Source: Candidatus Rifleibacteriota bacterium (GTDB lineage: Bacteria > Muiribacteriota > Ozemobacteria > Ozemobacterales > Ozemobacteraceae). Taken from it: 64,000 bases of DNA. The stretch is taken from contig JAAYVD010000057.1 in the NCBI GenBank assembly GCA_012517355.1, positions 1-64,000 on the forward strand. The letters are read 5' to 3'. The notes beneath the pieces were generated by a model. The model searched no databases, was not told the DNA's origin, and was given only the letters and a program-made list of their open reading frames with translations. Below, piece by piece: positions 1-8,509 of this stretch; position 1 is the stretch's first letter; each line of letters begins with the position of its first letter. Both the position numbers and the translations under genes were made by a program.

Positions 1-1
1 C

Positions 2-131
2 CAGCCGCCGGCCACAGCCGCCGGCCACAGCCGCCGGCCACAGCCGCCGGCCACAGCCGCCGGCCACAGCCGCCGGCCACAGCCGCCGGCCACAGCCGCC
101 GGCCACAGCCGCCGGCCACAGCCGTCTGCCA
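2..131. repeat. 13-bp tandem repeat array at left edge
   Basis: The unit CAGCCGCCGGCCA repeats head to tail without spacers: nine exact copies from base 2 to 118, then one degenerate copy to 131. The array runs off the left edge, so its true length is unknown. A 13-base unit is not a multiple of three, so translation would give a 13-residue period; no gene start or stop is visible in it. It lies downstream of prmC, which reads toward it. A simple variable-number repeat is the likeliest explanation. Confidence 0.9.
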
Positions 132-211
132 CAGCCACCGGGAGCGCCCGACGCCCTTCCATGGCCCTCCCGGGGTGCCGGGTGGGCCGGTCTCCAGGCC
201 CTGATCGGGGG

Positions 212-1072
212 TCAGGAACGGGTCCAGACCAGGCAGCGCTCGCGGCCGGCGGCATCGTCGACCGCCACCTGGAAAGCCAGGCCCGGGGCGGGCAGAGCCA
301 ATATCGCCGCCCGCTGGCCGTGGCCGTGCTCGATGGCCAGCCGGCCGCCCTGCCGCAGGACCCGTGCCGCGTCGGCCAGCAACCGCGCGATGACGGTGAG
401 CCCCCCCTCTCCGCCGTCGAGGGCGAGTCGCGGTTCGTGGTCGCGCACTTCCGGCTCGAGGCCCGGCAGGTCGGCCCGATCGACGTAGGGAGGGTTGGAC
501 ACCAAAAGATCGAGGGAACCGGTGGCCACCGGGGCGGTCAGGTCGCCCTGCACCACGACCACCCGGGGAGCCGCGCCCGGATACCGGGCGAGGTTGCGGC
601 GGGCCACCGCCAGGGCCGCCGGTGAGAGGTCGATCAGCATCCCGGTGGCGCGTGGCCAACCGGTGGCCAGGGCCAGGCCGATGGCCCCGGTGCCGGTGCC
701 GACATCCGCGAACCGGGGGGCCGGGTCGGGGCCGATTCCCCCTCCCAGGTCATCGGCGAGCAGCCGCCCGACCCAGTCTTCGGTCTCGGGGCGGGGAATG
801 AGGACGGCGGGCCCGACTTCGAGGACCAGGTCGAGGAAGGGCCATTCCCCGAGCAGATACTGCAGGGGTTCGCGGGCCTGCCGCCGGGTGGCCAGATCGG
901 CCAGGCGGGCGGTTTCTGTGGCCCCGAGGGAACGCGTGAGCCACAAGGGGATCTCGAGCCGGGGGATGCCCAGGACGGCGGCGAGCAGCAGATCGACGTC
1001 GATCTGCGGTTCGGGCAGGCCGGCCCTGGCCAGTTCCGCGGCCCACCGGGCCCGCGCCTCCCCGATGGTCAC
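212..1072 (-). CDS. prmC: Release factor glutamine N5-methyltransferase PrmC
   Basis: PrmC uses S-adenosylmethionine to methylate the Gln of the GGQ loop in release factors 1 and 2, in the cytoplasm. The 286 residues match the usual length. An N-terminal helical release-factor-binding domain (about 1-80) is followed by a Rossmann methyltransferase domain with the SAM-binding DVGTGTGAIG stretch (about 123-132) and the diagnostic NPPY motif at 193-196, which grips the target glutamine. PRPETE at 93-98 is also typical. The start is GTG, six bases after the prfA stop, so the enzyme and its substrate are co-transcribed, a very common arrangement. It is the last gene of the long minus-strand run. 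Identification is secure. Confidence 0.96.
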   Translation of the reverse strand: MTIGEARARWAAELARAGLPEPQIDVDLLLAAVLGIPRLEIPLWLTRSLGATETARLADLATRRQAREPLQYLLGEWPFLDLVLEVGPAVLIPRPETEDWVGRLLADDLGGGIGPDPAPRFADVGTGTGAIGLALATGWPRATGMLIDLSPAALAVARRNLARYPGAAPRVVVVQGDLTAPVATGSLDLLVSNPPYVDRADLPGLEPEVRDHEPRLALDGGEGGLTVIARLLADAARVLRQGGRLAIEHGHGQRAAILALPAPGLAFQVAVDDAAGRERCLVWTRS

Positions 1073-1078
1073 GCGCGG

Positions 1079-2158
1079 TCAGCCGGCGGCCGGGGTGGTG
1101 GCGGCCAGCTTCTTGAGGTTGTCGGCCTCGATCAGGCTGCGGATGATCTCTTCGAGGTCGCCCTCGAGGATGTCGGTCAGCTTGTACAGGGTCAGGCCGA
1201 TGCGGTGGTCGGTCATCCGCTGCTGCGGGAAGTTGTAGGTGCGGATGCGTTCGGAGCGGTCGCCGGTGCCGATCTGCAGGCGGCGGTTCTCGGCGCGGTT
1301 CTTGTCCTGCTCGGCGCGGGCGTTGTCGAGCAGGCGGGCGCGCAGGATGCGCAGGGCCTTGGCCTTGTTCTTGTGCTGGCTCTTCTCGTCCTGGCAGCTG
1401 ATGACGATGCCGGTCGGCAGGTGGGTCACCCGCACCGCCGAGTCGGTGGTGTTGACGCTCTGGCCGCCGGGGCCGGAGGAGCGGAACACGTCGATGCGCA
1501 GCTCCTTCTCGTCGATCTGCACATCGACGTCCTCGGCTTCGGGCAGCACGGCGACGGTGGCGGCCGAGGTGTGGATGCGCCCCGACGCCTCGGTCTCGGG
1601 AACACGCTGCACGCGGTGGACGCCGCTCTCGAACTTGAGCTTCCCGAACACGCCGTTCCCCTGGACGCCGAAGATCACTTCCTTCAGGCCGCCCAGGCCG
1701 GTGTCGCTGATGCTCATCACCTCGCACTTCCAGCCCTGCCGGTCGGCATACCGCGAATACATGCGGTAGAGGTCGGCCGCGAACAGGGCGGCCTCCTCGC
1801 CGCCGGTGCCGGCGCGGATCTCGATGATGGTGTTCTTGCCGTCGTCCTCGTCCTTGGGGATCAGCAGGAACTTCAGCTGCTTGTCGAGTTCGGCGACGCG
1901 GGGGGTCAGGGCGGCGATCTCCTCTTCCGCCATCGCCCGCATGTCGGGATCGGTCTCGGTGGCCAGCAGCTGCCGGGCGTCCGCGAGGCTCTTGTCCGCC
2001 TGTTCGAACTCGGTGAAGGCGAGCTTGATCGGCTCGAGTTCGGCGCGCTTTTTGGCGGTCTTCTGGAACTCGGCGGCGTTGCCGATGACGGCCGGGTCGG
2101 ACAGCCGGGTCGTCAGCTCGTCGAACAGGGCGCAGATCGCCTTCAGCTTGTCGTACAT
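1079..2158 (-). CDS. prfA: Peptide chain release factor 1 (RF1)
   Basis: RF1 recognises UAA and UAG stop codons in the ribosomal A site and triggers peptidyl-tRNA hydrolysis. At 359 residues it has the standard RF1 length. The universal GGQ catalytic motif is at about 231-233 within [14 protein letters not shown]. The stop-codon-reading tripeptide is PET (187-189, in [10 protein letters not shown]) where well-studied RF1 proteins have PxT such as PAT or PVT. RF2 would carry SPF there, so RF1 is the right assignment. The gene sits four bases after the purine nucleoside phosphorylase gene and six bases before prmC, consistent with one transcript. Confidence 0.97.
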   Translation of the reverse strand: MYDKLKAICALFDELTTRLSDPAVIGNAAEFQKTAKKRAELEPIKLAFTEFEQADKSLADARQLLATETDPDMRAMAEEEIAALTPRVAELDKQLKFLLIPKDEDDGKNTIIEIRAGTGGEEAALFAADLYRMYSRYADRQGWKCEVMSISDTGLGGLKEVIFGVQGNGVFGKLKFESGVHRVQRVPETEASGRIHTSAATVAVLPEAEDVDVQIDEKELRIDVFRSSGPGGQSVNTTDSAVRVTHLPTGIVISCQDEKSQHKNKAKALRILRARLLDNARAEQDKNRAENRRLQIGTGDRSERIRTYNFPQQRMTDHRIGLTLYKLTDILEGDLEEIIRSLIEADNLKKLAATTPAAG

Positions 2159-2162
2159 GGGC

Positions 2163-2978
2163 TCACAGCGTCTCGATGAGGTTCTGCACCAGCTTGAGGA
2201 AATACGGCTGGGCGGCGGCGGCGGCTTTGACCACGCTCTCGTGGTCGACCTCCTCGTGCCCCTCCCCGGTGGCCATGTCGGTCACGCAGCTGATGCCCAG
2301 GATGCGCTGCATGCCGGAATGGACCGCCACGATGACCTCGGGAACGGTCGACATGCCGACCGCGTCGGCGCCCAGGATGCGGAAGGCCCGCAGCTCGGCG
2401 GCCGTCTCGTAGTTGGGGCCGGTCACGGCGAGGTAGACCCCCTTCTGGACCGGGGCGCCGATCTCGCGGCCGATCTTCAGGGCCGTCTCGACCAGGGCCG
2501 GGGTATAGGCGTTCTGCATGGGGGGGAACCGGGGCCCGACCTGGTCGTCGTTGGGCCCGATCAGGGGGTTGTCGCCCATGAAGTTGATGTGGTCGGTCAT
2601 GATCATCAGGTCGCCGACCTGGAAGGTGCGGTTGAGCCCCCCCGAGGCGTTGGTGATGATCAGGTCACGGGCGCCGAGGGCGTGCATGACCCGCATCGGG
2701 AAGGTCACCTGGGCCATCGAGTAGCCCTCGTAGAAGTGGAACCGGCCCTGCATGACCACCAGTTCCTTCCCCGCCCAGGTGCCGAAGACGAGTTGGCCGG
2801 CGTGCCCTTTGACGGTCGATACCGGGAAATGGGGGATGTCCTTGTACGGCACGGCCGCGCGGTCGGCCAGGTGGTCGGCGAAGCTGCCCAGGCCCGACCC
2901 CAGGACCACGGCCACCTTCGGCACCCGGAACACCCGGTTCTTCAGATACTGCACCGCCTCGGCGATCTGTTGTTTCAT
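2163..2978 (-). CDS. punA: Purine nucleoside phosphorylase (trimeric class)
   Basis: Phosphorolysis of purine nucleosides to free base and pentose-1-phosphate in purine salvage, in the cytoplasm. The 271-residue protein has the trimeric PNP/MTAP-family landmarks: [10 protein letters not shown] near 24-33 (phosphate loop), [10 protein letters not shown] near 78-87, NASGG near 110-114 and GPNYETAAE near 187-195. At the position where inosine/guanosine-specific PNPs usually have Asn (VTN), this protein reads VTDMATG, with Asp near 234. Asp there is typical of the MTAP branch and some bacterial PNPs and could widen base preference toward 6-aminopurines; that is inference. The ATG is used; 132 bp separate it from the upstream peptidase gene, and prfA follows after four bases. 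Confidence 0.92.
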   Translation of the reverse strand: MKQQIAEAVQYLKNRVFRVPKVAVVLGSGLGSFADHLADRAAVPYKDIPHFPVSTVKGHAGQLVFGTWAGKELVVMQGRFHFYEGYSMAQVTFPMRVMHALGARDLIITNASGGLNRTFQVGDLMIMTDHINFMGDNPLIGPNDDQVGPRFPPMQNAYTPALVETALKIGREIGAPVQKGVYLAVTGPNYETAAELRAFRILGADAVGMSTVPEVIVAVHSGMQRILGISCVTDMATGEGHEEVDHESVVKAAAAAQPYFLKLVQNLIETL

Positions 2979-3081
2979 CGTCGTCCCTCGGTTGTGAGGA
3001 TGGAAGCAGGGGAGTCACCGTCAACGGTGATCACGAGCCGATCCGCAGGGTACCACGGCGGGGGTCCCCTGTCAAACCGTG

Positions 3082-3108
3082 ATTCCGGCCCGGGGGCCCG
3101 GGGGGAAT
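3082..3108 (-). terminator. Possible GC-rich hairpin after the peptidase gene
   Basis: ATTCC (3082-3086) can pair with GGAAT (3104-3108), enclosing a CCCGG/CCGGG-type inner stem. It lies directly after the stop of the peptidase-MA gene on the minus strand and before the PNP-prfA-prmC group. There is no T-tract, so it may be only a weak or attenuating structure. Confidence 0.3.
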
Positions 3109-3110
3109 GG

Positions 3111-4400
3111 TCAGCGGCGGGCGGCGTAGACGCGCGCGGCGAGAGGGATGTAGGAACTGCGGGGGAACTCGGTGCGCAGGTAGGTCAGCACGCGGGAGGC
3201 CTCCTCGAAGTTCCCCACCTCGACCAGGATGCGGATGATGTAGTACAGGGCCCCTTCGCGGACCGCCAGGCTGTTGGAGGCGGCGAAGGCCTCGCGGAAG
3301 CCGAGGTAGGCCTCGGAACACAGTCCCATGGCATACTGGGTGTAGGCGCTGAGGAATTTGAACCGGTCGATGGGGATCGACCGCGGGTCCGGCTTGATGC
3401 GCCGCAGGAATGAGAAGGCGGATTGCGGGTTCCGCTCCTGGATGTAGCACTCGGCCAGCAGGTAGGCCGCCTTCTGGAACTCCTCGTCGGTCAATCCGCC
3501 GTAGAGGGCGTCGGTCAGGGCCAGCCGCGCCGACAGAAACTCCTTCTCCTCGAAGAACTGCATGCCACGGGCCAGTTGCTCCCGGGCATGGACGGGCTTG
3601 GTATTGGCGATCAGGGTCCGGGCGATGTAGTCGTTGGCGTAGCGTGTCATCACCTCTTCCGTCAGCCCGTTGAAGCAGACGGTCAGCTCGCGCCGCACGT
3701 CGCCGCTGCGGAGCAACTTCCCGATGAACCGGTGGAAGGCGGGCAACCCGTAGGTCTTGACCAGGAACTGCACCTTCAGGTAATTGGCCACGTATTTCTC
3801 GAGGGAGATGGGGTTCCCGTCGTTGGCCTCGTCCTCGTTCCCGATGAACGACAGGTCGAACCCCCGTCGCATCAAGGCCTTGATCCGGGCCAGGCCCTGG
3901 TCGGCGGCATGGACGGCGGTCCCCTCCTTGACCCACATGGGAAGGTCGTCGTAGCGGTCGAGGCCCATGAGCTGGGCCATGATGGCGTGCGTCAACTCGT
4001 GGGTCATCTCTTCGATCAGCGTCGCCTGGCCCTCCATCAGGAATTCCAGGTCCAGGTAGATGTAGTGCAGGATCACCCCGTCCGGGCCGATCACCGACCG
4101 CCGTTTGCCCCGCAGCCGCATGCCGTTGTGGGTGAGGTTGTCGGAAAAGGCGACGATGACCGCGAGGTCATCGAGGAATGGCAGGCCCAGGGCGTGGTTG
4201 ATCTTCTGCTGCGCTTCCTGGTAGACGAAGGGCAGGTCGGCCAGGATCTTGGCATACTCGGGGAGGCTCTGATACCGGCCGGCGTAGCTGGTGTCGACGT
4301 GCAGCGCCGCCCCCGCCCCCAGCGGGAGGAGCAGCAGGAAGCCCAGGACGGCCCAGGTCCGGCCTGTCCAGCGGGAGGAGCGGGAGAGGCGGCACGTCAT
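3111..4400 (-). CDS. Exported peptidase-MA-like metalloprotease with TPR-like C-terminus
   Basis: A 429-residue protein with an N-terminal signal peptide or anchor (about 14-32). It carries the zinc-metalloprotease motif HELTH at about 134-138 (EEMTHELTHAI). A downstream Glu in WVKEG (about 159) fits the third zinc ligand of gluzincins, as in the peptidase MA family. The C-terminal half (about 270-429) is helical and resembles tetratricopeptide repeats, for example the segments around YLLAECYIQERNPQSAFSFL and GNFEEASRVL. The expected location is periplasmic or surface; the substrate is unknown. Its ATG overlaps the stop of the zinc-ribbon/TPR gene (ATGA), so the two products are probably made together. 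Active-site residues appear intact. Confidence 0.75.
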   Translation of the reverse strand: MTCRLSRSSRWTGRTWAVLGFLLLLPLGAGAALHVDTSYAGRYQSLPEYAKILADLPFVYQEAQQKINHALGLPFLDDLAVIVAFSDNLTHNGMRLRGKRRSVIGPDGVILHYIYLDLEFLMEGQATLIEEMTHELTHAIMAQLMGLDRYDDLPMWVKEGTAVHAADQGLARIKALMRRGFDLSFIGNEDEANDGNPISLEKYVANYLKVQFLVKTYGLPAFHRFIGKLLRSGDVRRELTVCFNGLTEEVMTRYANDYIARTLIANTKPVHAREQLARGMQFFEEKEFLSARLALTDALYGGLTDEEFQKAAYLLAECYIQERNPQSAFSFLRRIKPDPRSIPIDRFKFLSAYTQYAMGLCSEAYLGFREAFAASNSLAVREGALYYIIRILVEVGNFEEASRVLTYLRTEFPRSSYIPLAARVYAARR

Positions 4401-6070
4401 GGGTTCTTTTCCTCAGGGATGTTGAAAGTGGGGGATGCATCGGAGGGGGGAGGGGTCGTCGAGCCGCCCCCCGGGTCGGGAGACCCGGCGGGAGATGACC
4501 CGGTGGGAACCGCCTCGGCCGGGGCGGCCCCGGCAGCGGCGCTCCCCGGAGGGGCAGGGGGGGGCGGAGCGGGCCGGAACAGGGTGTCACCCGTTCCGGA
4601 AGCCCATCCTGCGCCGGGAAGGGTGGCTCCGGACGAGGCCGTTCCCCCCTCCTCGCTGCGGATGGACACCCCCAGGGAAGCGATGGCGGCCGTCACCGAC
4701 CGGCGCAGCATGGGGTCGGACTGCACCTCGGGGCGTTGCCACAACTCCTCGAGGGTCCGGCGCGGTTCGGCCAGCAGACCCATCCCATGGCTGATGACGG
4801 CCATGTGGAAATCGATCTCGGCGGAGACCGATCCCACCGCTTCCTTGATCTGGAGCATCGTCTGGTAGGCCTCGCCGGTCTGACCGTTCTTGTAGAGGGC
4901 CCAGGCGAGGGTGTCCAGGTTGTAGAAGTGGTCGGGTTGGCGTCGCACCGAGGCGCGGGCCAGCTCCAGGGCGGTGCCCAGGTCGCGGTCCAGTTCGAGG
5001 AGGGTGTAGCCGAGGTTGTTCAGGGTGCGGGGGTCCTCCGGATCGAGCTTCAGGGCCTCCCGGTAGGCCTGCACCGCCCCGTCTCCATCGCCGAGCCGCA
5101 ACCGGATGTCGGCCAGGGTCGTCCACGGCGCCGGGTCGAACGGCTTCAGGCCGGCGGCCGCCGACGCGGCGGCCTCGGCTTCGTCGAGCCGCCCGAACTG
5201 GTGCAGGGCCAGGGCCAGGTCGAGCCGGAGGCGGGCATCCCCGGAGGCCAGCCGGGCGGCCCGTTCCAGGTCCTGGAGCCCGGCGGCGGCCCGCTCCCGG
5301 TCGGCCCCGGCCACCAGCAGAAGGCCCCGCAGATGCAACGCCGGCGGGAAATCGGGCTGGGCCGCCAACGACCGTTCGAGGTTCTCGAGCGCGGGAGGGA
5401 TCTGGGAGAATTCGGCCCCCAGCCGGGCGAGCAGATACTCCCGCCGGTGCTCCGGCAGGGCCTGCACGAGCAGGAACCCCGCCACGACGGTACCGAGGAA
5501 GACGGGGGCGGCCCCGAACCGGCTCAGCCGCCGCCACCAGGACCCTTCCGACCCGTTTCCGGCCGGCTGGTCCCGCAGGATCAGCAGCGACAGACCGAGA
5601 CCCAGCAGGGGCAGGAACAGGGCGAAGACCAGGCCCAGCCGTAACCGGTCCTGGTCGGCGAAGGTCAGGCGGGGGAACCCTTCGGGCATCAGCAGTTCCT
5701 GCACGGGCTGCGCCAGCAAGGCGGCGGCGATGAGCTGGAAGGTGCCGAACACCCCGGCCCGCCAGGGCATGGTGGGCCCGAAGGGCAGGCCGAAGCTCCG
5801 GCAGACGATCCAGGCCCCGCCGCCCACCACGAGATAGGACAGGCCGAGGATGGAGACCCCGATGCCGACGCCGGTGTTGACCGGGTCGGGCAGGCCCAGG
5901 TCGAGGGCGAAGGCGATGCCGGCCAGCAGGAAGACGAAGGGGGTGGAAAAGAACAGCAGGCGGCCCCGGGCATCGAGCCCGCCGCCCGTCAGTTCGCCAC
6001 CGCACAGGGTGCAGTAGGCGGCATCGGGTCGGTTCTCCCCTCCGCACGAGGGGCAGCGCATGGCGCTCAT
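4397..6070 (-). CDS. Zinc-ribbon, multi-pass membrane TPR protein
   Basis: A predicted 557-residue protein. Its N-terminus is a zinc ribbon with two CxxC pairs (Cys 6, 9, 20, 23 in MRCPSCGG and YCTLCGG). About four or five hydrophobic segments follow between roughly 35 and 210. A TPR block then covers about 210-470, with recognisable units such as TLADIRLRLGDGDGAVQAY and TLNNLGYTLLELDRDLGTAL. The tail is rich in Gly, Pro, Ala and Ser. I chose the ATG at 6070 because it overlaps the asparaginase stop as ATGA and starts just before the zinc ribbon; the reading frame is open far upstream but that part is antisense-like to the asparaginase. A second ATG lies at 6061. A scaffold role is inferred. 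Confidence 0.75.
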   Translation of the reverse strand: MSAMRCPSCGGENRPDAAYCTLCGGELTGGGLDARGRLLFFSTPFVFLLAGIAFALDLGLPDPVNTGVGIGVSILGLSYLVVGGGAWIVCRSFGLPFGPTMPWRAGVFGTFQLIAAALLAQPVQELLMPEGFPRLTFADQDRLRLGLVFALFLPLLGLGLSLLILRDQPAGNGSEGSWWRRLSRFGAAPVFLGTVVAGFLLVQALPEHRREYLLARLGAEFSQIPPALENLERSLAAQPDFPPALHLRGLLLVAGADRERAAAGLQDLERAARLASGDARLRLDLALALHQFGRLDEAEAAASAAAGLKPFDPAPWTTLADIRLRLGDGDGAVQAYREALKLDPEDPRTLNNLGYTLLELDRDLGTALELARASVRRQPDHFYNLDTLAWALYKNGQTGEAYQTMLQIKEAVGSVSAEIDFHMAVISHGMGLLAEPRRTLEELWQRPEVQSDPMLRRSVTAAIASLGVSIRSEEGGTASSGATLPGAGWASGTGDTLFRPAPPPPAPPGSAAAGAAPAEAVPTGSSPAGSPDPGGGSTTPPPSDASPTFNIPEEKNP

Positions 6071-7080
6071 CCGGTTTCGTGGACCTCCCCGACGAACGAT
6101 TTCAGCATCATCGACTCCACGGTGGGCAGGTCCCGGGCCTGGCCCAGCACCCACATCAGCTTGACCAGGGTGGTCTCGGGGGTCATGTCCATGGCCGGGA
6201 TGGCCCCGGCCTGCAGGGCGGCCCGTCCGACCTGGTACAGTTCCATCTCGGTCGAGCCGACCATGCATTGGGTGCAGACCACCACGGGCACTCCGCGTCC
6301 GGTGGCCGCCGCGATGGCGGGACAGAGCGAGGCCTCGCCCTCGGTGGGCAGGTTCCCCGACCCGAAGCCCTCGAGCACGAGGCCCCGGTGGGTCGAGGTC
6401 AGATACTCGACCACGGCGGGCCGGATGCCTGGATAGGCGGGAACCATGGCCACGTCGGGGTCGAGGAAGGCACGCAGCAGGGGTTTGCGCTTGCTGCGGG
6501 TCCGGTAGGGTTCCTGCAGCCGGATCGACAGGCCGATGGTGCCGAGCGGCGGGGCGTTGACGCTGGTGAAGGCCTGCATGTCGAAGACCGAGGTCTTCTT
6601 GGCCCGCGGCCCGCGGATGATCAGCGAGCCGAAGACCAGGGCCACCTCGGCCAGGTCGAGGGTGGCCACCCGGAAGGCGTTGATCAGGTTGGACCGGCCG
6701 TCCGAGCCCAGGTCCTCGAGGGGCACCTGCGACCCCGTGATGACGACGGGCTTGGGGAGTTCCTGCAGCAGGAAGGAAAGGGCGGCGGCGGTGTAGGCCA
6801 TGGTGTCGGTGCCGTGGGTGACCACGAACCCGTCGTAGAAGGGCATCCGTTCGTAGATGGCCTGGGCCAGCCGCACCCACAGGCCGGGTTGCAGGTTGCT
6901 CGAGTCGACGTTGACCAGGGGCAGCACGTCGATCACGGCCAGCGCGCGCAGTTCGGGCACCCGCTCCAGGAGCATGCCGGCGTCGGCGCAGGGGGACAAC
7001 CCGCCCTCGCCGTCCGAGAGCATGGTGATCGTCCCTCCCGTCGACACCAGGAGGATGCGGGGCTTCTGCGGCTTGCTCAT
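6067..7080 (-). CDS. ansA: Type I L-asparaginase
   Basis: Hydrolyses L-asparagine to aspartate and ammonia. The 337 residues are of normal length. Both catalytic threonine motifs are present: STGGTI at 13-18 and HGTDT at about 89-93. The SDGRSNLINAF region further on supplies the family Ser/Asn signature. No signal peptide is present, so the protein is cytoplasmic, which fits the type I (AnsA) group. It lies 19 bases after the MCE gene and overlaps the next gene by ATGA. Its place among envelope lipid-transport genes has no obvious metabolic logic and may simply reflect operon growth. Confidence 0.92.
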   Translation of the reverse strand: MSKPQKPRILLVSTGGTITMLSDGEGGLSPCADAGMLLERVPELRALAVIDVLPLVNVDSSNLQPGLWVRLAQAIYERMPFYDGFVVTHGTDTMAYTAAALSFLLQELPKPVVITGSQVPLEDLGSDGRSNLINAFRVATLDLAEVALVFGSLIIRGPRAKKTSVFDMQAFTSVNAPPLGTIGLSIRLQEPYRTRSKRKPLLRAFLDPDVAMVPAYPGIRPAVVEYLTSTHRGLVLEGFGSGNLPTEGEASLCPAIAAATGRGVPVVVCTQCMVGSTEMELYQVGRAALQAGAIPAMDMTPETTLVKLMWVLGQARDLPTVESMMLKSFVGEVHETG

Positions 7081-7099
7081 GTGGCGGCTTCCCGGCCCA

Positions 7100-8482
7100 T
7101 CAGAACTTGTACTCGATGGCGAAATTGATGTCCTTCTCGTCGGTGATGTCGTCGACCCGCAGCTGGAACTTCAGTCCCGGCCGGATGGCGTAGGCGCTGG
7201 TGAACCGCACGGTCGGGTCGCGGGTGTCGATGAAGTCGAGGCTGTAGGAAATGTCTTCGGCCCACTGGTAGTCGAGCCCGAGGCCGACCTTCGAACTGAT
7301 GACGCCGGCGCGCTTGATCAGCCTCTGCTGGGCATCGCGGGCCAGCATCAGGTTGAACAGCGGATCGCCGCCGATGTCCTCGACCCCGATGCGGTAGAAG
7401 CTGTTCTCGTTGGGGTAGAGGTCGACCAGGATGTCGGAGAAGAAGGTGTCGTCCTCCTTGTTGTAGCGCAGCAGGTATTTGAAGTCGATGCGGGTCTGCT
7501 TGATGTTGAGGAACACCTTGTCGACCGCCTGGGCGATCTTGTGGGCGTCGTCGAGGCCGGTCTTGATCTTGGTGCGGATATCCTTCTCGGTGATGATCTC
7601 CTTGACCTCGCGGCTGATCTCCTTGGCGTTGTCGGAAGCCTTGCGCAGCGATTCGACGGTGGCCCGCAGGTTGGTGGTCATCTTGCGGTCCTTGTTCAGG
7701 TCGATGATCATCTGGTCGAGGCGGTCGGACACGTCGCGGATGTTGTCGACGATCTCGCCGAGGTTCTCCTTGTTCTCGCCGGCGATGTCGTTCAGCTTCT
7801 GGCTGAAGTCCTTCATGTTGGTGACGATGCCGCGGAGGTTCTCGCGGTTGAGCTCGACCTCGTCGCGGGCTTGCTTCAGGATGTCGTCGAGGTTGGCGAC
7901 GATGCTGTCGGTCTTGTTCCGCACCGATTCGAGCATCTCCTTGACCTTTTCCGAAGCGGTTTCGGCGTTCTTGAAGATGGCCTTGGTGCTGGCCTTCAGT
8001 TCGGGATCGCCGACGATGTCCTTGGCGGAGGCGGCCAGGCCCTGCAGCTTCTTCAGCAGTTCGTTGCCCTGGTCGAACAGTTCCTCCATGCGGGTGGGAT
8101 CGGTGCCTTCGACCACCGCCTTGTCGAACACGTAGGGCGAGTTCTGGTCCCGGGTGGGGATGATCTCGACGAACTTTTCCCCCATCAGGCCGGCGGTGCC
8201 GATGGTGAAGGTGCTGCGGCGCCTGATTTTGTGCCGCTGGTCGCGGATGTAGACGTAGACGAACACCTGGTCGTCGTTGATCTCGATCCGTTCGACCTTG
8301 CCGATCTTGACGCCCGCCATCGAGACGCTCGAACCGACGGTCAGGCTGTTGACGGTGTAGAAGGTGACCGCGAAACGGTAGCCCTGCTCGGTCAGCCGCA
8401 GATCCCCGATGATGAAGATCATGTAGACGAGAAGGGCGGTCGCGGCCAGCGTGAGCATTCCTACCTTGAGCGTCGAGTTCAT
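7100..8482 (-). CDS. mlaD: MCE-domain lipid-transport protein with long coiled coil and beta-rich C-terminus (MlaD-like)
   Basis: Substrate-binding component of an Mla-type ABC phospholipid transporter with the mlaE and mlaF genes just upstream. The 460-residue protein is much longer than E. coli MlaD (about 180). An N-terminal membrane anchor (about 8-27) precedes the MCE domain (about 35-115, with SVSMAGVKIGKVERIEI and GTAGLMGEKFVEII). A long coiled-coil segment follows (about 140-315). The last 130 residues or so show alternating polar/aromatic strands, contain repeated short aspartate-rich turns, and end in EYKF with a terminal Phe, as in outer-membrane beta-barrel proteins. One polypeptide might therefore span from inner to outer membrane; that is inference. 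The domain assignment itself is strong. Confidence 0.88.
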   Translation of the reverse strand: MNSTLKVGMLTLAATALLVYMIFIIGDLRLTEQGYRFAVTFYTVNSLTVGSSVSMAGVKIGKVERIEINDDQVFVYVYIRDQRHKIRRRSTFTIGTAGLMGEKFVEIIPTRDQNSPYVFDKAVVEGTDPTRMEELFDQGNELLKKLQGLAASAKDIVGDPELKASTKAIFKNAETASEKVKEMLESVRNKTDSIVANLDDILKQARDEVELNRENLRGIVTNMKDFSQKLNDIAGENKENLGEIVDNIRDVSDRLDQMIIDLNKDRKMTTNLRATVESLRKASDNAKEISREVKEIITEKDIRTKIKTGLDDAHKIAQAVDKVFLNIKQTRIDFKYLLRYNKEDDTFFSDILVDLYPNENSFYRIGVEDIGGDPLFNLMLARDAQQRLIKRAGVISSKVGLGLDYQWAEDISYSLDFIDTRDPTVRFTSAYAIRPGLKFQLRVDDITDEKDINFAIEYKF

Positions 8483-8509
8483 GTGCAGCTCCTGTGCAGC
8501 GTCAAGACC

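Noticed and set aside
2-131. CRISPR array
   Set aside because: Units abut without unique spacers and are only 13 bases long.
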